DNA of 64,000 bases from Marisediminitalea oceani (lineage in GTDB: Bacteria > Pseudomonadota > Gammaproteobacteria > Enterobacterales > Alteromonadaceae), in the NCBI RefSeq assembly GCF_003731635.1, contig NZ_RCUA01000032.1:229169-293168 (forward strand), read 5' to 3'. Shown piece after piece: positions 38,170-46,868 of the stretch. Made by a program: the position numbers and the translations under genes. Numbering within the stretch: the stretch's first letter is position 1; every line of letters starts with the position of its first letter. The notes beneath the pieces are model-generated. The model had not been told where the DNA came from and searched no databases. It saw only the letters and a list, made by a program, of their open reading frames with translations.

Positions 38170-40620
38170 TTAGAGCTGCCAGCGCCCCATATAAACCTTG
38201 GTTTGCAGCACTTCCCACAGGACATCTTCCTTGATGGGTTTACTAATGTAGTAGCCCTGCCCGTACTGGCAGCTCATGTTGGCCAGCTGATATAGCTGCT
38301 CGGGTTGTTCAATTCCTTCGGCGATAATTTCCTGCCCCATGCTGCGCACCATACTGATGGTGGAGCTAACGATATTGCGATCGCTTTCGGTCTCGAGCAT
38401 GCCAGCTATAAAAGAACGGTCAATCTTAATAATATCGCTGGGGATGGTTTTCAGATAACTCAATGACGAATAGCCGGTACCAAAGTCGTCTACGGCAATT
38501 TTACAGCCCAGCGCGCGGATCTGCTGGATCACTTCCACTGCGCGCTCAATATCGGCCACCAGCACGGTTTCGGTGAGTTCCAATTCGATGTTGCGCGCGT
38601 CCACCTTATGCAGCTCAATAAGCTCCATCAGGTAGGGTAGCAACGCGCTGTTAGCAAACTGCGCCGCCGACAAATTAATGGCCATTTTTACGTTACGGTA
38701 GCCATTACTTGCCAGTCGCGAGAGTAGCTCGATAGCCTTTTCCATCACCCAAAAATCAAGCTCAGACATCATTGCCGTATTTTCGAGCATGGGCAGAAAA
38801 TCGCCCGGCGGCACCAGGCCTCGCTGCGGGTGATTCCAGCGCAACAACGCTTCAAACCCGGTTAATCGCTTACTGGCCAGTTCAATTTGCGGTTGCAGGG
38901 CAAGGAAGAATTGTTGTTCTTTTAAAGCAATACGGGCTTCATTCTCAAGCTCCACCTGCTTAACGATTTTCTGGTTCATCGACGAATTAAAGAAGCGGAA
39001 GCTGGAGCCTCGCTCCAGCTTGGCTTCGTACATGGCGGTGTCGGCCTGACGCATCAGCTCCAGCGCCCGTGTTTTTGAGTTGGAAGTGTAAGCCACGCCA
39101 ATACTGATGCTGATATAGAAAGTTTGTTCGCTGATGCGCATAGGCTCAACAAACTCTTCGATCAGCTTGTCGGCAACAATATTTACCTGCTCGACCTTAT
39201 CGAGCCCGGTTACCAGGATCACGAATTCATCGCCACCAAACCGGGCGATCAGATCATTTTCCCGGATCACTCTGGAAAGTCTTTCACCGGCAAGTTTTAC
39301 CACCTCGTCGCCAAAGTGATGGCCGTGACTGTCGTTAACTTTTTTAAAGTTGTCCAGGTCAATGAACAATAAGGCCATACCCGCTTGCTGGCGGTGCAGT
39401 GCGGCCAGTTGTTTGTTGATCTGAAAGGTCATCATATTGCGATTAGGCAGGCCGGTCAGGCTGTCGAACATGGCCATTTTTTCCAACTTGGCGGTGTTCA
39501 CTGTCATTTGCTGATCCAAAGATTCCAGCTTATCCGACAGTTCAACAGCGGCCTCGCCCAGAGTGTCGAGCTCATCGAGCAGCCATTTTTTACGAGTGAA
39601 GCTGCGTTTTTGCTGTAACTTAAACTCCTCAAAACGCTTTTGCGCCAGTAACGGCAACATATTCGCCAGTACAGAAAGTTTTTGTGCATAGCGCCGCAAT
39701 AGCACAAACATACACAGCACAAAGGTTAGCACCAGGCCTACACCACCAAAAAAGATAATGCGGTTCTGGCTCTTATAGGCTTGCTTGCGCTCATGGATGT
39801 CATGGGTAAACATCAGGTAGTGCCCGTTAGGCTTGTGCTGATAAAGCGGCAGTAACGTGATCAGATAGGCACGCCCATTTACGTTTACTTCGTGGCCGTT
39901 GGTAATTAACCTGGTTTTACTGGCCGACGGCGGGATCGCGCCCAGGATATCGCGCATAAAGCGCTCCTGCTTTTCACTGACCATACTGTTAATAAAGTAT
40001 CTGTCAGATTGAGTACTACTGCCTTTTGCGTGCTTCACCAGTACCAGATCGGACTGACTCGCTCCCTGGGTGGCCTCACTGAGTAAGGCCAGCAACTCCT
40101 GCAGTGAGGTACTCATTACCACCACATTGGTGGTTTGCCGGTTGATCATCACCGGAATACTGACAATCTGTTCGCATATCACATGGCAATGCACACTGGC
40201 AATCGGCCGGGCCTCTACTAATGTCTGTTCTACCATAGCCAGTATATCATCCGGCAAATACTCACCTTGCTGATAAACCAGTTGTTGCTGGTTGTTGATG
40301 ACCCACAAATTACTCACATCCCATTGCAGCAGCAGAAAATCCTCAGCTCGCCGGAAGGTATCTACCAGCTCGGTAGTGTTTCGCGGAGGGGTGTCGCTGA
40401 TGTACTTAAGACCTTCAACCCAGACTGATAAACGGTCATTGAGCAGAGTAGACAGCTGGTGATAGCGGGTAACGTCCCGCGATAAAATCGCCTGGTTGAG
40501 TTGTTGTTCCTGATTGGCCGCCTGGTACAACAGTAAGCTCACCACTAGCGAACAAACAAGCATGATTACCAGCAACATAATAGCCAGCACTTTATAACTG
40601 AGTGAGACAGTTTTCTGCAT
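38170..40620 (-). CDS. Membrane GGDEF-EAL protein with periplasmic sensor
   Basis: An 816-residue inner-membrane protein. Two hydrophobic helices (residues about 8-32 and 282-302) enclose a periplasmic sensor. A helical linker leads to the GGDEF domain (FGGDEF near residue 461, REND I-site before it) and an intact EAL domain (FEALLRW near 588, ELTETV, DDFGTGYSSLSYL, IKIDRSFI, AEGIEQ). The EAL half has its known catalytic residues, so it can probably degrade c-di-GMP; both activities are possible. It is the third gene of an operon with a barrel protein (4-base gap) and a phosphate-binding-like protein, which may feed its sensor. Confidence 0.92.
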   Translation of the reverse strand: MQKTVSLSYKVLAIMLLVIMLVCSLVVSLLLYQAANQEQQLNQAILSRDVTRYHQLSTLLNDRLSVWVEGLKYISDTPPRNTTELVDTFRRAEDFLLLQWDVSNLWVINNQQQLVYQQGEYLPDDILAMVEQTLVEARPIASVHCHVICEQIVSIPVMINRQTTNVVVMSTSLQELLALLSEATQGASQSDLVLVKHAKGSSTQSDRYFINSMVSEKQERFMRDILGAIPPSASKTRLITNGHEVNVNGRAYLITLLPLYQHKPNGHYLMFTHDIHERKQAYKSQNRIIFFGGVGLVLTFVLCMFVLLRRYAQKLSVLANMLPLLAQKRFEEFKLQQKRSFTRKKWLLDELDTLGEAAVELSDKLESLDQQMTVNTAKLEKMAMFDSLTGLPNRNMMTFQINKQLAALHRQQAGMALLFIDLDNFKKVNDSHGHHFGDEVVKLAGERLSRVIRENDLIARFGGDEFVILVTGLDKVEQVNIVADKLIEEFVEPMRISEQTFYISISIGVAYTSNSKTRALELMRQADTAMYEAKLERGSSFRFFNSSMNQKIVKQVELENEARIALKEQQFFLALQPQIELASKRLTGFEALLRWNHPQRGLVPPGDFLPMLENTAMMSELDFWVMEKAIELLSRLASNGYRNVKMAINLSAAQFANSALLPYLMELIELHKVDARNIELELTETVLVADIERAVEVIQQIRALGCKIAVDDFGTGYSSLSYLKTIPSDIIKIDRSFIAGMLETESDRNIVSSTISMVRSMGQEIIAEGIEQPEQLYQLANMSCQYGQGYYISKPIKEDVLWEVLQTKVYMGRWQL

Positions 40621-40624
40621 TGGC

Positions 40625-41812
40625 TCAGAACCAGTACATCAGTTGTAAAGACCACGCATTCCAGTAGGGCCTGGCGTAAACCAGCGCATCAGGAAATACC
40701 ACGGCCGTCAGGCGGCCGGCACCGTGGGTACGGGAGAACTCACCGCTAAGCCTTAGATTTGCCTGAATATTCCAGCTCAGGCCCAGGGTCAGTGTATCCA
40801 TATACCCATAATGTTCAGGAATGGCACCAAAGGGGTTGAATGCCAGCTGATCGCCGTGGCGGTCTTTACGATCCACATCGTAGGTATCAAATCGCACCAG
40901 CCCGGTGAGGTTGTTTTGCAAAAAATAGCGCCATTGGAGGTAGCCGCCTTCGCCGGTTTTATCCACATCCAGCCTGATCCCCTGAGTAAAATCTCCCTCG
41001 TACATCAGGCGGTCACGCAGCAACTCCATGGTGAGTTCCCAGTTTTCGCTGTCGTAACGAGCGGCCAGAGTGAGCCGGTCGATACCGGACTTACCATTAA
41101 GCAGGATATCCATTGCGGCAGGGTCATAAGTAAACTCAGACTGCAACAAACTAAAGCCAAGCTGCCAGTGCATTGAGTCTGGTTGCCAGTAGGTGCTGAA
41201 CTGATGGGTAAAATCCTGTTTTACCCGCCCCTGTGCCTGCGGGCTCAGCAGCTTTTCGGTATCTTCTCTGGCCAATGGTGAGCGCCCGTAGCTCCAGCGC
41301 ACTTCCCAGGTACCACTGCTGCTTGTTTTAGTACTTTGCAGAGCGATACCGTCGCTACTGAGGGCGAGATCGCGGTTACCGTCATAGTAGATAGACTGAG
41401 GCAATGAAATGGAGGGGCGGGTTTGCGGTACATCCTGGGTGGCCGAATACCACCAGTGACGATTTTTATAACGTCCCAGGTGCAGGTTTACCTGCCAGTC
41501 AAACAAACGTGTTAAGCGCCAGTCTAAGAATAGATAGTCAAGCCGTGCGCCCCGGCGAAAACGATTGCCGCCGTCGAGGTAAACTAACTGGCCGGACACG
41601 CTCAGAGAAGGATTAATCACATAGGAGCCGTTAATCCCTATTTCGGTTAGTTCGGTGGTTATTTCATTGCCCGTGGTGATGTAGTCGCTGTCGGTAGAGC
41701 TGGTAAGCCCCTGGGCAACAAAGCCGTGCCATGAGAAATTGTCGTGATTAGCCTCGCTAAAAGGAGTAAAAAGCAGTAACAGACCCCCTACACTCAACGT
41801 AAAACGCTTCAT
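40625..41812 (-). CDS. Outer-membrane beta-barrel protein of a signalling operon
   Basis: A 395-residue exported protein: signal peptide ending FSEA, then alternating beta-strands rich in Trp and Tyr, ending in LQLMYWF with terminal Phe, the mark of outer-membrane barrels. It resembles porin-like or YfiB-neighbour barrel proteins in style only; I do not recognise the family. The start overlaps the stop of the binding-protein gene by 4 bases, and the GGDEF-EAL gene starts 4 bases after its stop, so all three are probably made together. Confidence 0.75.
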   Translation of the reverse strand: MKRFTLSVGGLLLLFTPFSEANHDNFSWHGFVAQGLTSSTDSDYITTGNEITTELTEIGINGSYVINPSLSVSGQLVYLDGGNRFRRGARLDYLFLDWRLTRLFDWQVNLHLGRYKNRHWWYSATQDVPQTRPSISLPQSIYYDGNRDLALSSDGIALQSTKTSSSGTWEVRWSYGRSPLAREDTEKLLSPQAQGRVKQDFTHQFSTYWQPDSMHWQLGFSLLQSEFTYDPAAMDILLNGKSGIDRLTLAARYDSENWELTMELLRDRLMYEGDFTQGIRLDVDKTGEGGYLQWRYFLQNNLTGLVRFDTYDVDRKDRHGDQLAFNPFGAIPEHYGYMDTLTLGLSWNIQANLRLSGEFSRTHGAGRLTAVVFPDALVYARPYWNAWSLQLMYWF

Positions 41813-42276
41813 AACGGCTCTCCTACTGTGATCATCCTGATATCTTTCTTTATCTGCCCGGGCGCTTGCAGGTAGCCAATGGCACCGGGCGTTTGTCCGA
41901 TTATGTCTTGCATAGCCTGGGCGGTGTCGATGGATTTAGGGGCCTCGCCCTGGCCGGAATACACCACCCGCTGCCAGATCCGTTCGAGCTGGTAGGGATA
42001 AATATTGAGTAACTGACGGCAAAAATACTGATGTGTATCACTTTCGGGCGGCAGTACAAATACCCTGATCCGACTTCCGTCAGGCCAGAACTGGGTACGC
42101 CCGGCAAAGATCATCCGAAGTTGTGCGGGTGTTAGCGTAGTAATATCAACGGATTGATTAACCACCACAGCAATAGACTGTGTTGGTGTCTCGGCCCGAG
42201 CAGTTGCTGTCCAGAGTGCTCCTATCCATAACAATAGGGCGCCGAAGCAGAACGCTTTTAAAATCCAAATTTTCAA
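41809..42276 (-). CDS. PstS-like phosphate-binding-type periplasmic protein, single short domain
   Basis: A 155-residue exported protein: signal peptide ending ATARA, then a PBP-like core with VVVNQSVDITTLTPAQLRMIFAG near residue 36, WPDGSRIRVFVLP, and TPGAIGYLQAP, which are typical of the PstS-like binding family. It is about half the length of PstS. No Pst permease genes are nearby. It is the first gene of the operon with a barrel and a GGDEF-EAL protein, so a sensing role is more likely than transport. Confidence 0.8.
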   Translation of the reverse strand: MKIWILKAFCFGALLLWIGALWTATARAETPTQSIAVVVNQSVDITTLTPAQLRMIFAGRTQFWPDGSRIRVFVLPPESDTHQYFCRQLLNIYPYQLERIWQRVVYSGQGEAPKSIDTAQAMQDIIGQTPGAIGYLQAPGQIKKDIRMITVGEPL

Positions 42277-42432
42277 ATGTACGCCTTAACTAATATGGTA
42301 GTCATTTGCGTAGGTCCCTTCCTGCCGCCAAGTGCCTTCCCTGAGTTGGAAAAGCCCAACTACAAGTTTAGAAAAGAATTGGATTTTTTAAAGTGTTTAT
42401 TACTATAACTTTAGTGCAATAAGCGCAGGACG

Positions 42433-43509
42433 TTAAACGCTTTCAAACCGGTTAAGCAGAGTATCGATAGCGGTATTAACCTGCTCAGTGGTGATCATGC
42501 TCATCAGGTCTTCACCTTTGGCCCGACGTCCCCAGGGCAATGCTTGCCAGGGTTTACCAGCCTGCTGTTCAATGCACTGGTCGTAAACCGAAACCACATC
42601 GGCCAGGTTGTTATAGGGGCCAGTGCGGCGGGGGTTAGAGTGTGCGTACAGGCCAATGACCGGCGTATTCACTGCCGTTGCCATATGGGCAGGGCCTGTG
42701 TCGGGGGCGATAACCAAACTCGCCTCAGCGAGCACACCAGCCAGCTCTTTGAGAGTGGTTTTACCAATCAGATCGTCTTTAATGGGGGCGCCGGCTGCCA
42801 GGATAGCATCACCGATGGTTCTGTCGAGCGGCCCAGGACCGCCGCAAAGGAGTACCGGTATGTTTTTATCCGCAAGATGCTTAGCTGCCGCGGCATAGCC
42901 CTCTGCAGTCCAGTTACGTTCTGCCTTAGACGCAGCCGGGCAGATAACGCCATAGCGGCCATATTGCTGCTTTAAGGTAATGCCCTTAGCCAAGTCAGAC
43001 TCGCTCAAAGGCAACTGCCAGGCAGGCTTTTCCACCGGCTCAATGCCCATGGCATCCGCAAACGCCATAAAACCTTCCAGCACGTGAGGATGCTGCTGCC
43101 GGGCAATGCGTTTATTAATAAACAGGCTATGGCCTTCTTTGCTGCGAGACTTATCAAAGCCTAAACGCACTTTAGCCCTGATAGCGCGGGAAAGCAGATT
43201 AGCGCGCAGTGCTATCTGCATTACACAAAGCACATCGAAACGCTGTGCTTTAAATTGCTGGCGTATAGCCTGCATCCCTTTACGGCCGGTTTTCTTGTCA
43301 TAGATAACAAACTCCACGCCGTCTATGCCGTTGAGCAACTGGTACTCTATCTTACCGATAATCCAGGTTATACGGATGTCAGGTCTGGCACGCCTGATAC
43401 GATTAACCATGGCCGCGGCGTGACACACATCGCCAATGGCTGACAATCTAAGAATACATATTCTTGCGTTTTGAGGGAGTTTTATTACGCCTGACAAAGA
43501 ATCTTCCAA
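42433..43509 (-). CDS. Glycosyltransferase family 9 protein (ADP-heptose-type LPS core transferase)
   Basis: A 358-residue GT-B enzyme of family 9: ILRLSAIGDVCHAAAMVNRIRR near residue 18, VRLGFDKSRSKEGH in the middle, and the nucleotide-sugar site VIAPDTGPAHMA near residue 270. Family 9 adds heptose to the LPS inner core (WaaC/WaaF/WaaQ/RfaF). Which heptose step is served cannot be read. It is divergent from kdkA, which also acts on the LPS inner core. Confidence 0.87.
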   Translation of the reverse strand: MEDSLSGVIKLPQNARICILRLSAIGDVCHAAAMVNRIRRARPDIRITWIIGKIEYQLLNGIDGVEFVIYDKKTGRKGMQAIRQQFKAQRFDVLCVMQIALRANLLSRAIRAKVRLGFDKSRSKEGHSLFINKRIARQQHPHVLEGFMAFADAMGIEPVEKPAWQLPLSESDLAKGITLKQQYGRYGVICPAASKAERNWTAEGYAAAAKHLADKNIPVLLCGGPGPLDRTIGDAILAAGAPIKDDLIGKTTLKELAGVLAEASLVIAPDTGPAHMATAVNTPVIGLYAHSNPRRTGPYNNLADVVSVYDQCIEQQAGKPWQALPWGRRAKGEDLMSMITTEQVNTAIDTLLNRFESV

Positions 43510-43582
43510 CTAGCACTGATAAACCCCGCTAATTTGATTACAATCAGCATGATTTAACAAGTCTTAATACTGAGAATTATCG

Positions 43583-44305
43583 TTGCAAGCCATAGAAACC
43601 TACACATCAGGCCGTGATACCCTGTTACTTTGCGCCGACCAGTGCGAAGCCTTTGGTATTCCTGTTCCTCCTCCTGAATGGTTACAGCAGTCGCACTGGC
43701 AGCAGTCTGCCACGGCTAACAGCGGGCGCGGTCAGGCGGTGCTGATTGATGAGCCGGCGCAAATGGTGCTGAGGGATTATTGCCGGGGCGGTCTGGTAAG
43801 GCACGTGTCTGAAAGACGGTTTATTTTCGGCGGGTTAACCTCTACCCGCCCTTATCGTGAACTCAACCTGCTCAATAAGATGCACCAGGCAGGATTGCCA
43901 GTGCCCAGAGGGCTGGCCGGACGGGTTAGCCGCTATGGTATCAGCTACGAAGCCAGTATCTTGATGGAACGAATTCCACACAGTTGTGAAGTGCATGAAC
44001 ACCTGCTGACAAAGCCACTTTCTGCCCAACAATGGCAACAAATAGGGCGCTTGATCAGGCAGTTACACGACAACCAGATCTACCATCACGACCTCAATAT
44101 TCACAATATCATGATCGATCGGGACGATAAGTTCTGGCTGATTGATTTTGATAAATGCGCCGAAAAAGCCGGTGACCAGTGGAAAGCCGGTAATCTGAGT
44201 CGATTAAACCGTTCCTTACTCAAAGAACAAGGCAAGTATACCGGATATCATTTTACGCCAGATGACTGGCAACACCTGCAAACCGGTTACAACCGCAGCG
44301 AGTGA
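43583..44305 (+). CDS. kdkA: 3-deoxy-D-manno-octulosonic acid (Kdo) kinase
   Basis: A 240-residue kinase-fold protein. YHHDLNIHNIMI near residue 165 is the HxDLNxxN catalytic loop, and WLIDFDKCAEKAG the metal-binding DFD. YCRGGLVRHVSERRFIF near residue 63 is typical of Haemophilus KdkA. It phosphorylates Kdo at position 4 on lipid A. The start is a TTG at 43583 with a weak GAGA-type site upstream, so the exact start is uncertain. It is divergent from GT9 and upstream of coaD. Confidence 0.88.
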   Translation: MQAIETYTSGRDTLLLCADQCEAFGIPVPPPEWLQQSHWQQSATANSGRGQAVLIDEPAQMVLRDYCRGGLVRHVSERRFIFGGLTSTRPYRELNLLNKMHQAGLPVPRGLAGRVSRYGISYEASILMERIPHSCEVHEHLLTKPLSAQQWQQIGRLIRQLHDNQIYHHDLNIHNIMIDRDDKFWLIDFDKCAEKAGDQWKAGNLSRLNRSLLKEQGKYTGYHFTPDDWQHLQTGYNRSE

Positions 44306-44353
44306 CCTGCTGGCAATTGCATCCGCCGCCAATTCTGGTTACTGTTTTGATAA

Positions 44354-44857
<504 letters not shown>

Positions 44858-44867
44858 TCAGCTGCGC

Positions 44868-45683
44868 TTAGCGCTGGCACTGCGGACAGTAAAAGGTATT
44901 ACGCTGACCAATAGTCAGGCTTTTAATGGGCGTTTCACAGATTAAGCATGGCTCACCAGAGCGCCCGTAAACGTTGAGAGACTGTTTAAAGTAGCCCGGG
45001 TTACCGTCGGTCTGGGTAAAGTCTTTAAGTGTGGTACCGCCCTGCTGAATGGCTTTTGCCAGTACTTCTTTTATTGCGATGGTCAGCAATGCGTAGCGTT
45101 TTGCGCTGACCTTGCCCGCTTTTCGGCGGGGATCGATACCGGCCATAAACAACGCTTCGTTGGCGTAGATATTACCTACTCCCACCACAACCGCGTTATC
45201 CATAATAAAGTTCTTAATGGCCACCTGTTTATTGCGAGACAACGTCACCAGACGCTCCGCATCAAAATCGGTTGTCAGCGGTTCCGGGCCCAGGTGGGCC
45301 AATAGCTGCGGAACGGGTTCCCCGGGGGCTTGCCAGAGGCAGGCACCAAAGCGTCTGGGATCGTTAAGCCGCAGGCACTTGCCGTTATCCAGCACAATGT
45401 CGATATGGTCATGTTTGACCGGAGCTACGTTCGCATCGAGAACCCGCAGTTTGCCAGACATCCCCAGGTGCAGAATTATCCGCCCGCCACCTGCCAGCTC
45501 AATAAGCAGGTATTTGGCCCGGCGGTTAACGGCCGTAACCTGTTGACCAATCGCATCAGCGAGTGATTCTGGCACCGGCCAGCGCAAACGGCGATCGCGA
45601 ACAATAATATTGCGGATTACCTGCCCTTCAAGAAAAGGGGCAACGCCAAGGCGACTGACTTCTACTTCTGGTAACTCAGGCAT
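44868..45683 (-). CDS. mutM: Formamidopyrimidine-DNA glycosylase
   Basis: A 271-residue DNA glycosylase starting MPELPEVEV, where Pro2 is the catalytic nucleophile and Glu3 the acid. HLGMSGKL carries the conserved Lys, and the C-terminal zinc finger is CLICETPIKSL...YCPQCQR with four Cys. It removes 8-oxoguanine. The start overlaps the stop of the upstream hypothetical gene by one base. Convergent with coaD. Confidence 0.95.
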   Translation of the reverse strand: MPELPEVEVSRLGVAPFLEGQVIRNIIVRDRRLRWPVPESLADAIGQQVTAVNRRAKYLLIELAGGGRIILHLGMSGKLRVLDANVAPVKHDHIDIVLDNGKCLRLNDPRRFGACLWQAPGEPVPQLLAHLGPEPLTTDFDAERLVTLSRNKQVAIKNFIMDNAVVVGVGNIYANEALFMAGIDPRRKAGKVSAKRYALLTIAIKEVLAKAIQQGGTTLKDFTQTDGNPGYFKQSLNVYGRSGEPCLICETPIKSLTIGQRNTFYCPQCQR

Positions 45684-46159
45684 TACATTTCCTGCTCATC
45701 GGCCAGCCAGGGTAGCAGTTGTGACAAACGCACCTCATCGAGGGTATACCACTGCTGATCAAACTGTACCCAGAGGTTCTGATCCTTAGCCACAAAGGCA
45801 TAAACCAGCCCCTGCGAGGCACCGGCTACCCAGACAACGGCTATCAATGGTTCGGTTTGAGTGATTTCCCGCGGCGGCTTGGCGGGTTGCATTACGGCGT
45901 TACGCCACTGGCTGATTTGCGCTTCAGGCGTGCTGCTGAGGGTTTTATTGACGCCGTTCCAGCGCCACTGCTGACCAACCCGTTCGAGTTTAAAGCCGCT
46001 TTGCTCAATTTTGAGCACATGGGCGTTTTCCGGCAACAGCGGTAAGCTGACAGGCTGCTTACTTTCCGGCACAAAACGGTCCAGATTAAACAGGAATATC
46101 ATGCCTAACATGGCGAATATCACCACATTATTGAATCCTCGTTTGGACAGTCTTGCCAT
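45683..46159 (-). CDS. Conserved hypothetical membrane-anchored protein
   Basis: A 158-residue protein with one N-terminal transmembrane helix (NVVIFAMLGMIFLFNL) and a periplasmic domain of about 125 residues with alternating strands (LKIEQSGFKLERVGQQWRW). I do not recognise the family. It sits between rpmG and mutM and overlaps the mutM start by one base, so it is probably co-transcribed with rpmB-rpmG-mutM. Confidence 0.75.
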   Translation of the reverse strand: MARLSKRGFNNVVIFAMLGMIFLFNLDRFVPESKQPVSLPLLPENAHVLKIEQSGFKLERVGQQWRWNGVNKTLSSTPEAQISQWRNAVMQPAKPPREITQTEPLIAVVWVAGASQGLVYAFVAKDQNLWVQFDQQWYTLDEVRLSQLLPWLADEQEM

Positions 46160-46198
46160 AGTTTAGTTACCTGTTGAGATATACTGCAGACATTCACG

Positions 46199-46226
46199 CA
46201 AAAAACCCGGCAACGGCCGGGTTTTC
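46199..46226 (-). terminator. Terminator after rpmG
   Basis: Stem AACCCGGC / GCCGGGTT with a 4-base loop. On the minus strand it ends in a T-run, 23 bases after the rpmG stop. The hypothetical gene and mutM lie beyond it and are likely read through at a lower level. Confidence 0.8.
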
Positions 46227-46248
46227 GTGGAGACAAAAGCAAGTTTTA

Positions 46249-46404
46249 TTACTTGATTTTGGCCTCTTTAAACATAACGTGCTTACGAACAACGGGATCA
46301 TACTTTTTGATCTCCATTTTGCCCGGCATGTTACGCTTGTTTTTGTCAGTGGTGTAGAAGAAACCAGTACCAGCTGAAGAAACTAATTTAATTTTATCAC
46401 GCAT
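46249..46404 (-). CDS. rpmG: 50S ribosomal protein L33
   Basis: A 51-residue protein starting [19 protein letters not shown], with [18 protein letters not shown] at the end, matching bacterial L33. It has no four-Cys zinc site. It starts 12 bases after rpmB. Too short to stand out as an open frame, but the match is clear. Confidence 0.95.
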   Translation of the reverse strand: MRDKIKLVSSAGTGFFYTTDKNKRNMPGKMEIKKYDPVVRKHVMFKEAKIK

Positions 46405-46416
46405 GATTTGGCTTCC

Positions 46417-46653
46417 TTAGATCTTTTCGCCACGGGCACGGATATCTGTTAATACAGCATCAATGCCTTTTTTATCGATAATACGCATGCCTTTAGCAGA
46501 CAGACGCAGTTTAACGAAGCGGTTTTCGCTCTCAACCCAAAAACGGTGAGATTGAAGGTTTGGTAAAAAGCGACGGCGAGTCGCGTTTCTAGCGTGAGAG
46601 CGGTTGTTACCTACCGCAGGACGCTTACCTGTTACTTGACATACTCTTGACAT
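46417..46653 (-). CDS. rpmB: 50S ribosomal protein L28
   Basis: A 78-residue protein: [20 protein letters not shown] at the start and [14 protein letters not shown] near the end, as in E. coli L28. The ATG at 46653 with GGAGA upstream is chosen over a longer frame to 46689. It is the first gene of the rpmB-rpmG-hypothetical-mutM run. Confidence 0.96.
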   Translation of the reverse strand: MSRVCQVTGKRPAVGNNRSHARNATRRRFLPNLQSHRFWVESENRFVKLRLSAKGMRIIDKKGIDAVLTDIRARGEKI

Positions 46654-46868
46654 TATTTGTCTCCAGAACAACGAATTTTGTCTCGCCAATCGGTCCCACC
46701 AGCAATTTGGGTGTCGGGTCTGATGACGTCTTAACCTTTAAATAAGAGGGCGCATTTTATACAGCAAATCTGCGCCGAATTCAACACTAATGCAGAAAAA
46801 CCTGCGATCCTGAGCAAAAAACCGCCAACCGGATCCTTCAGATCGGCATTTATACCCTGTTTCAGCGC

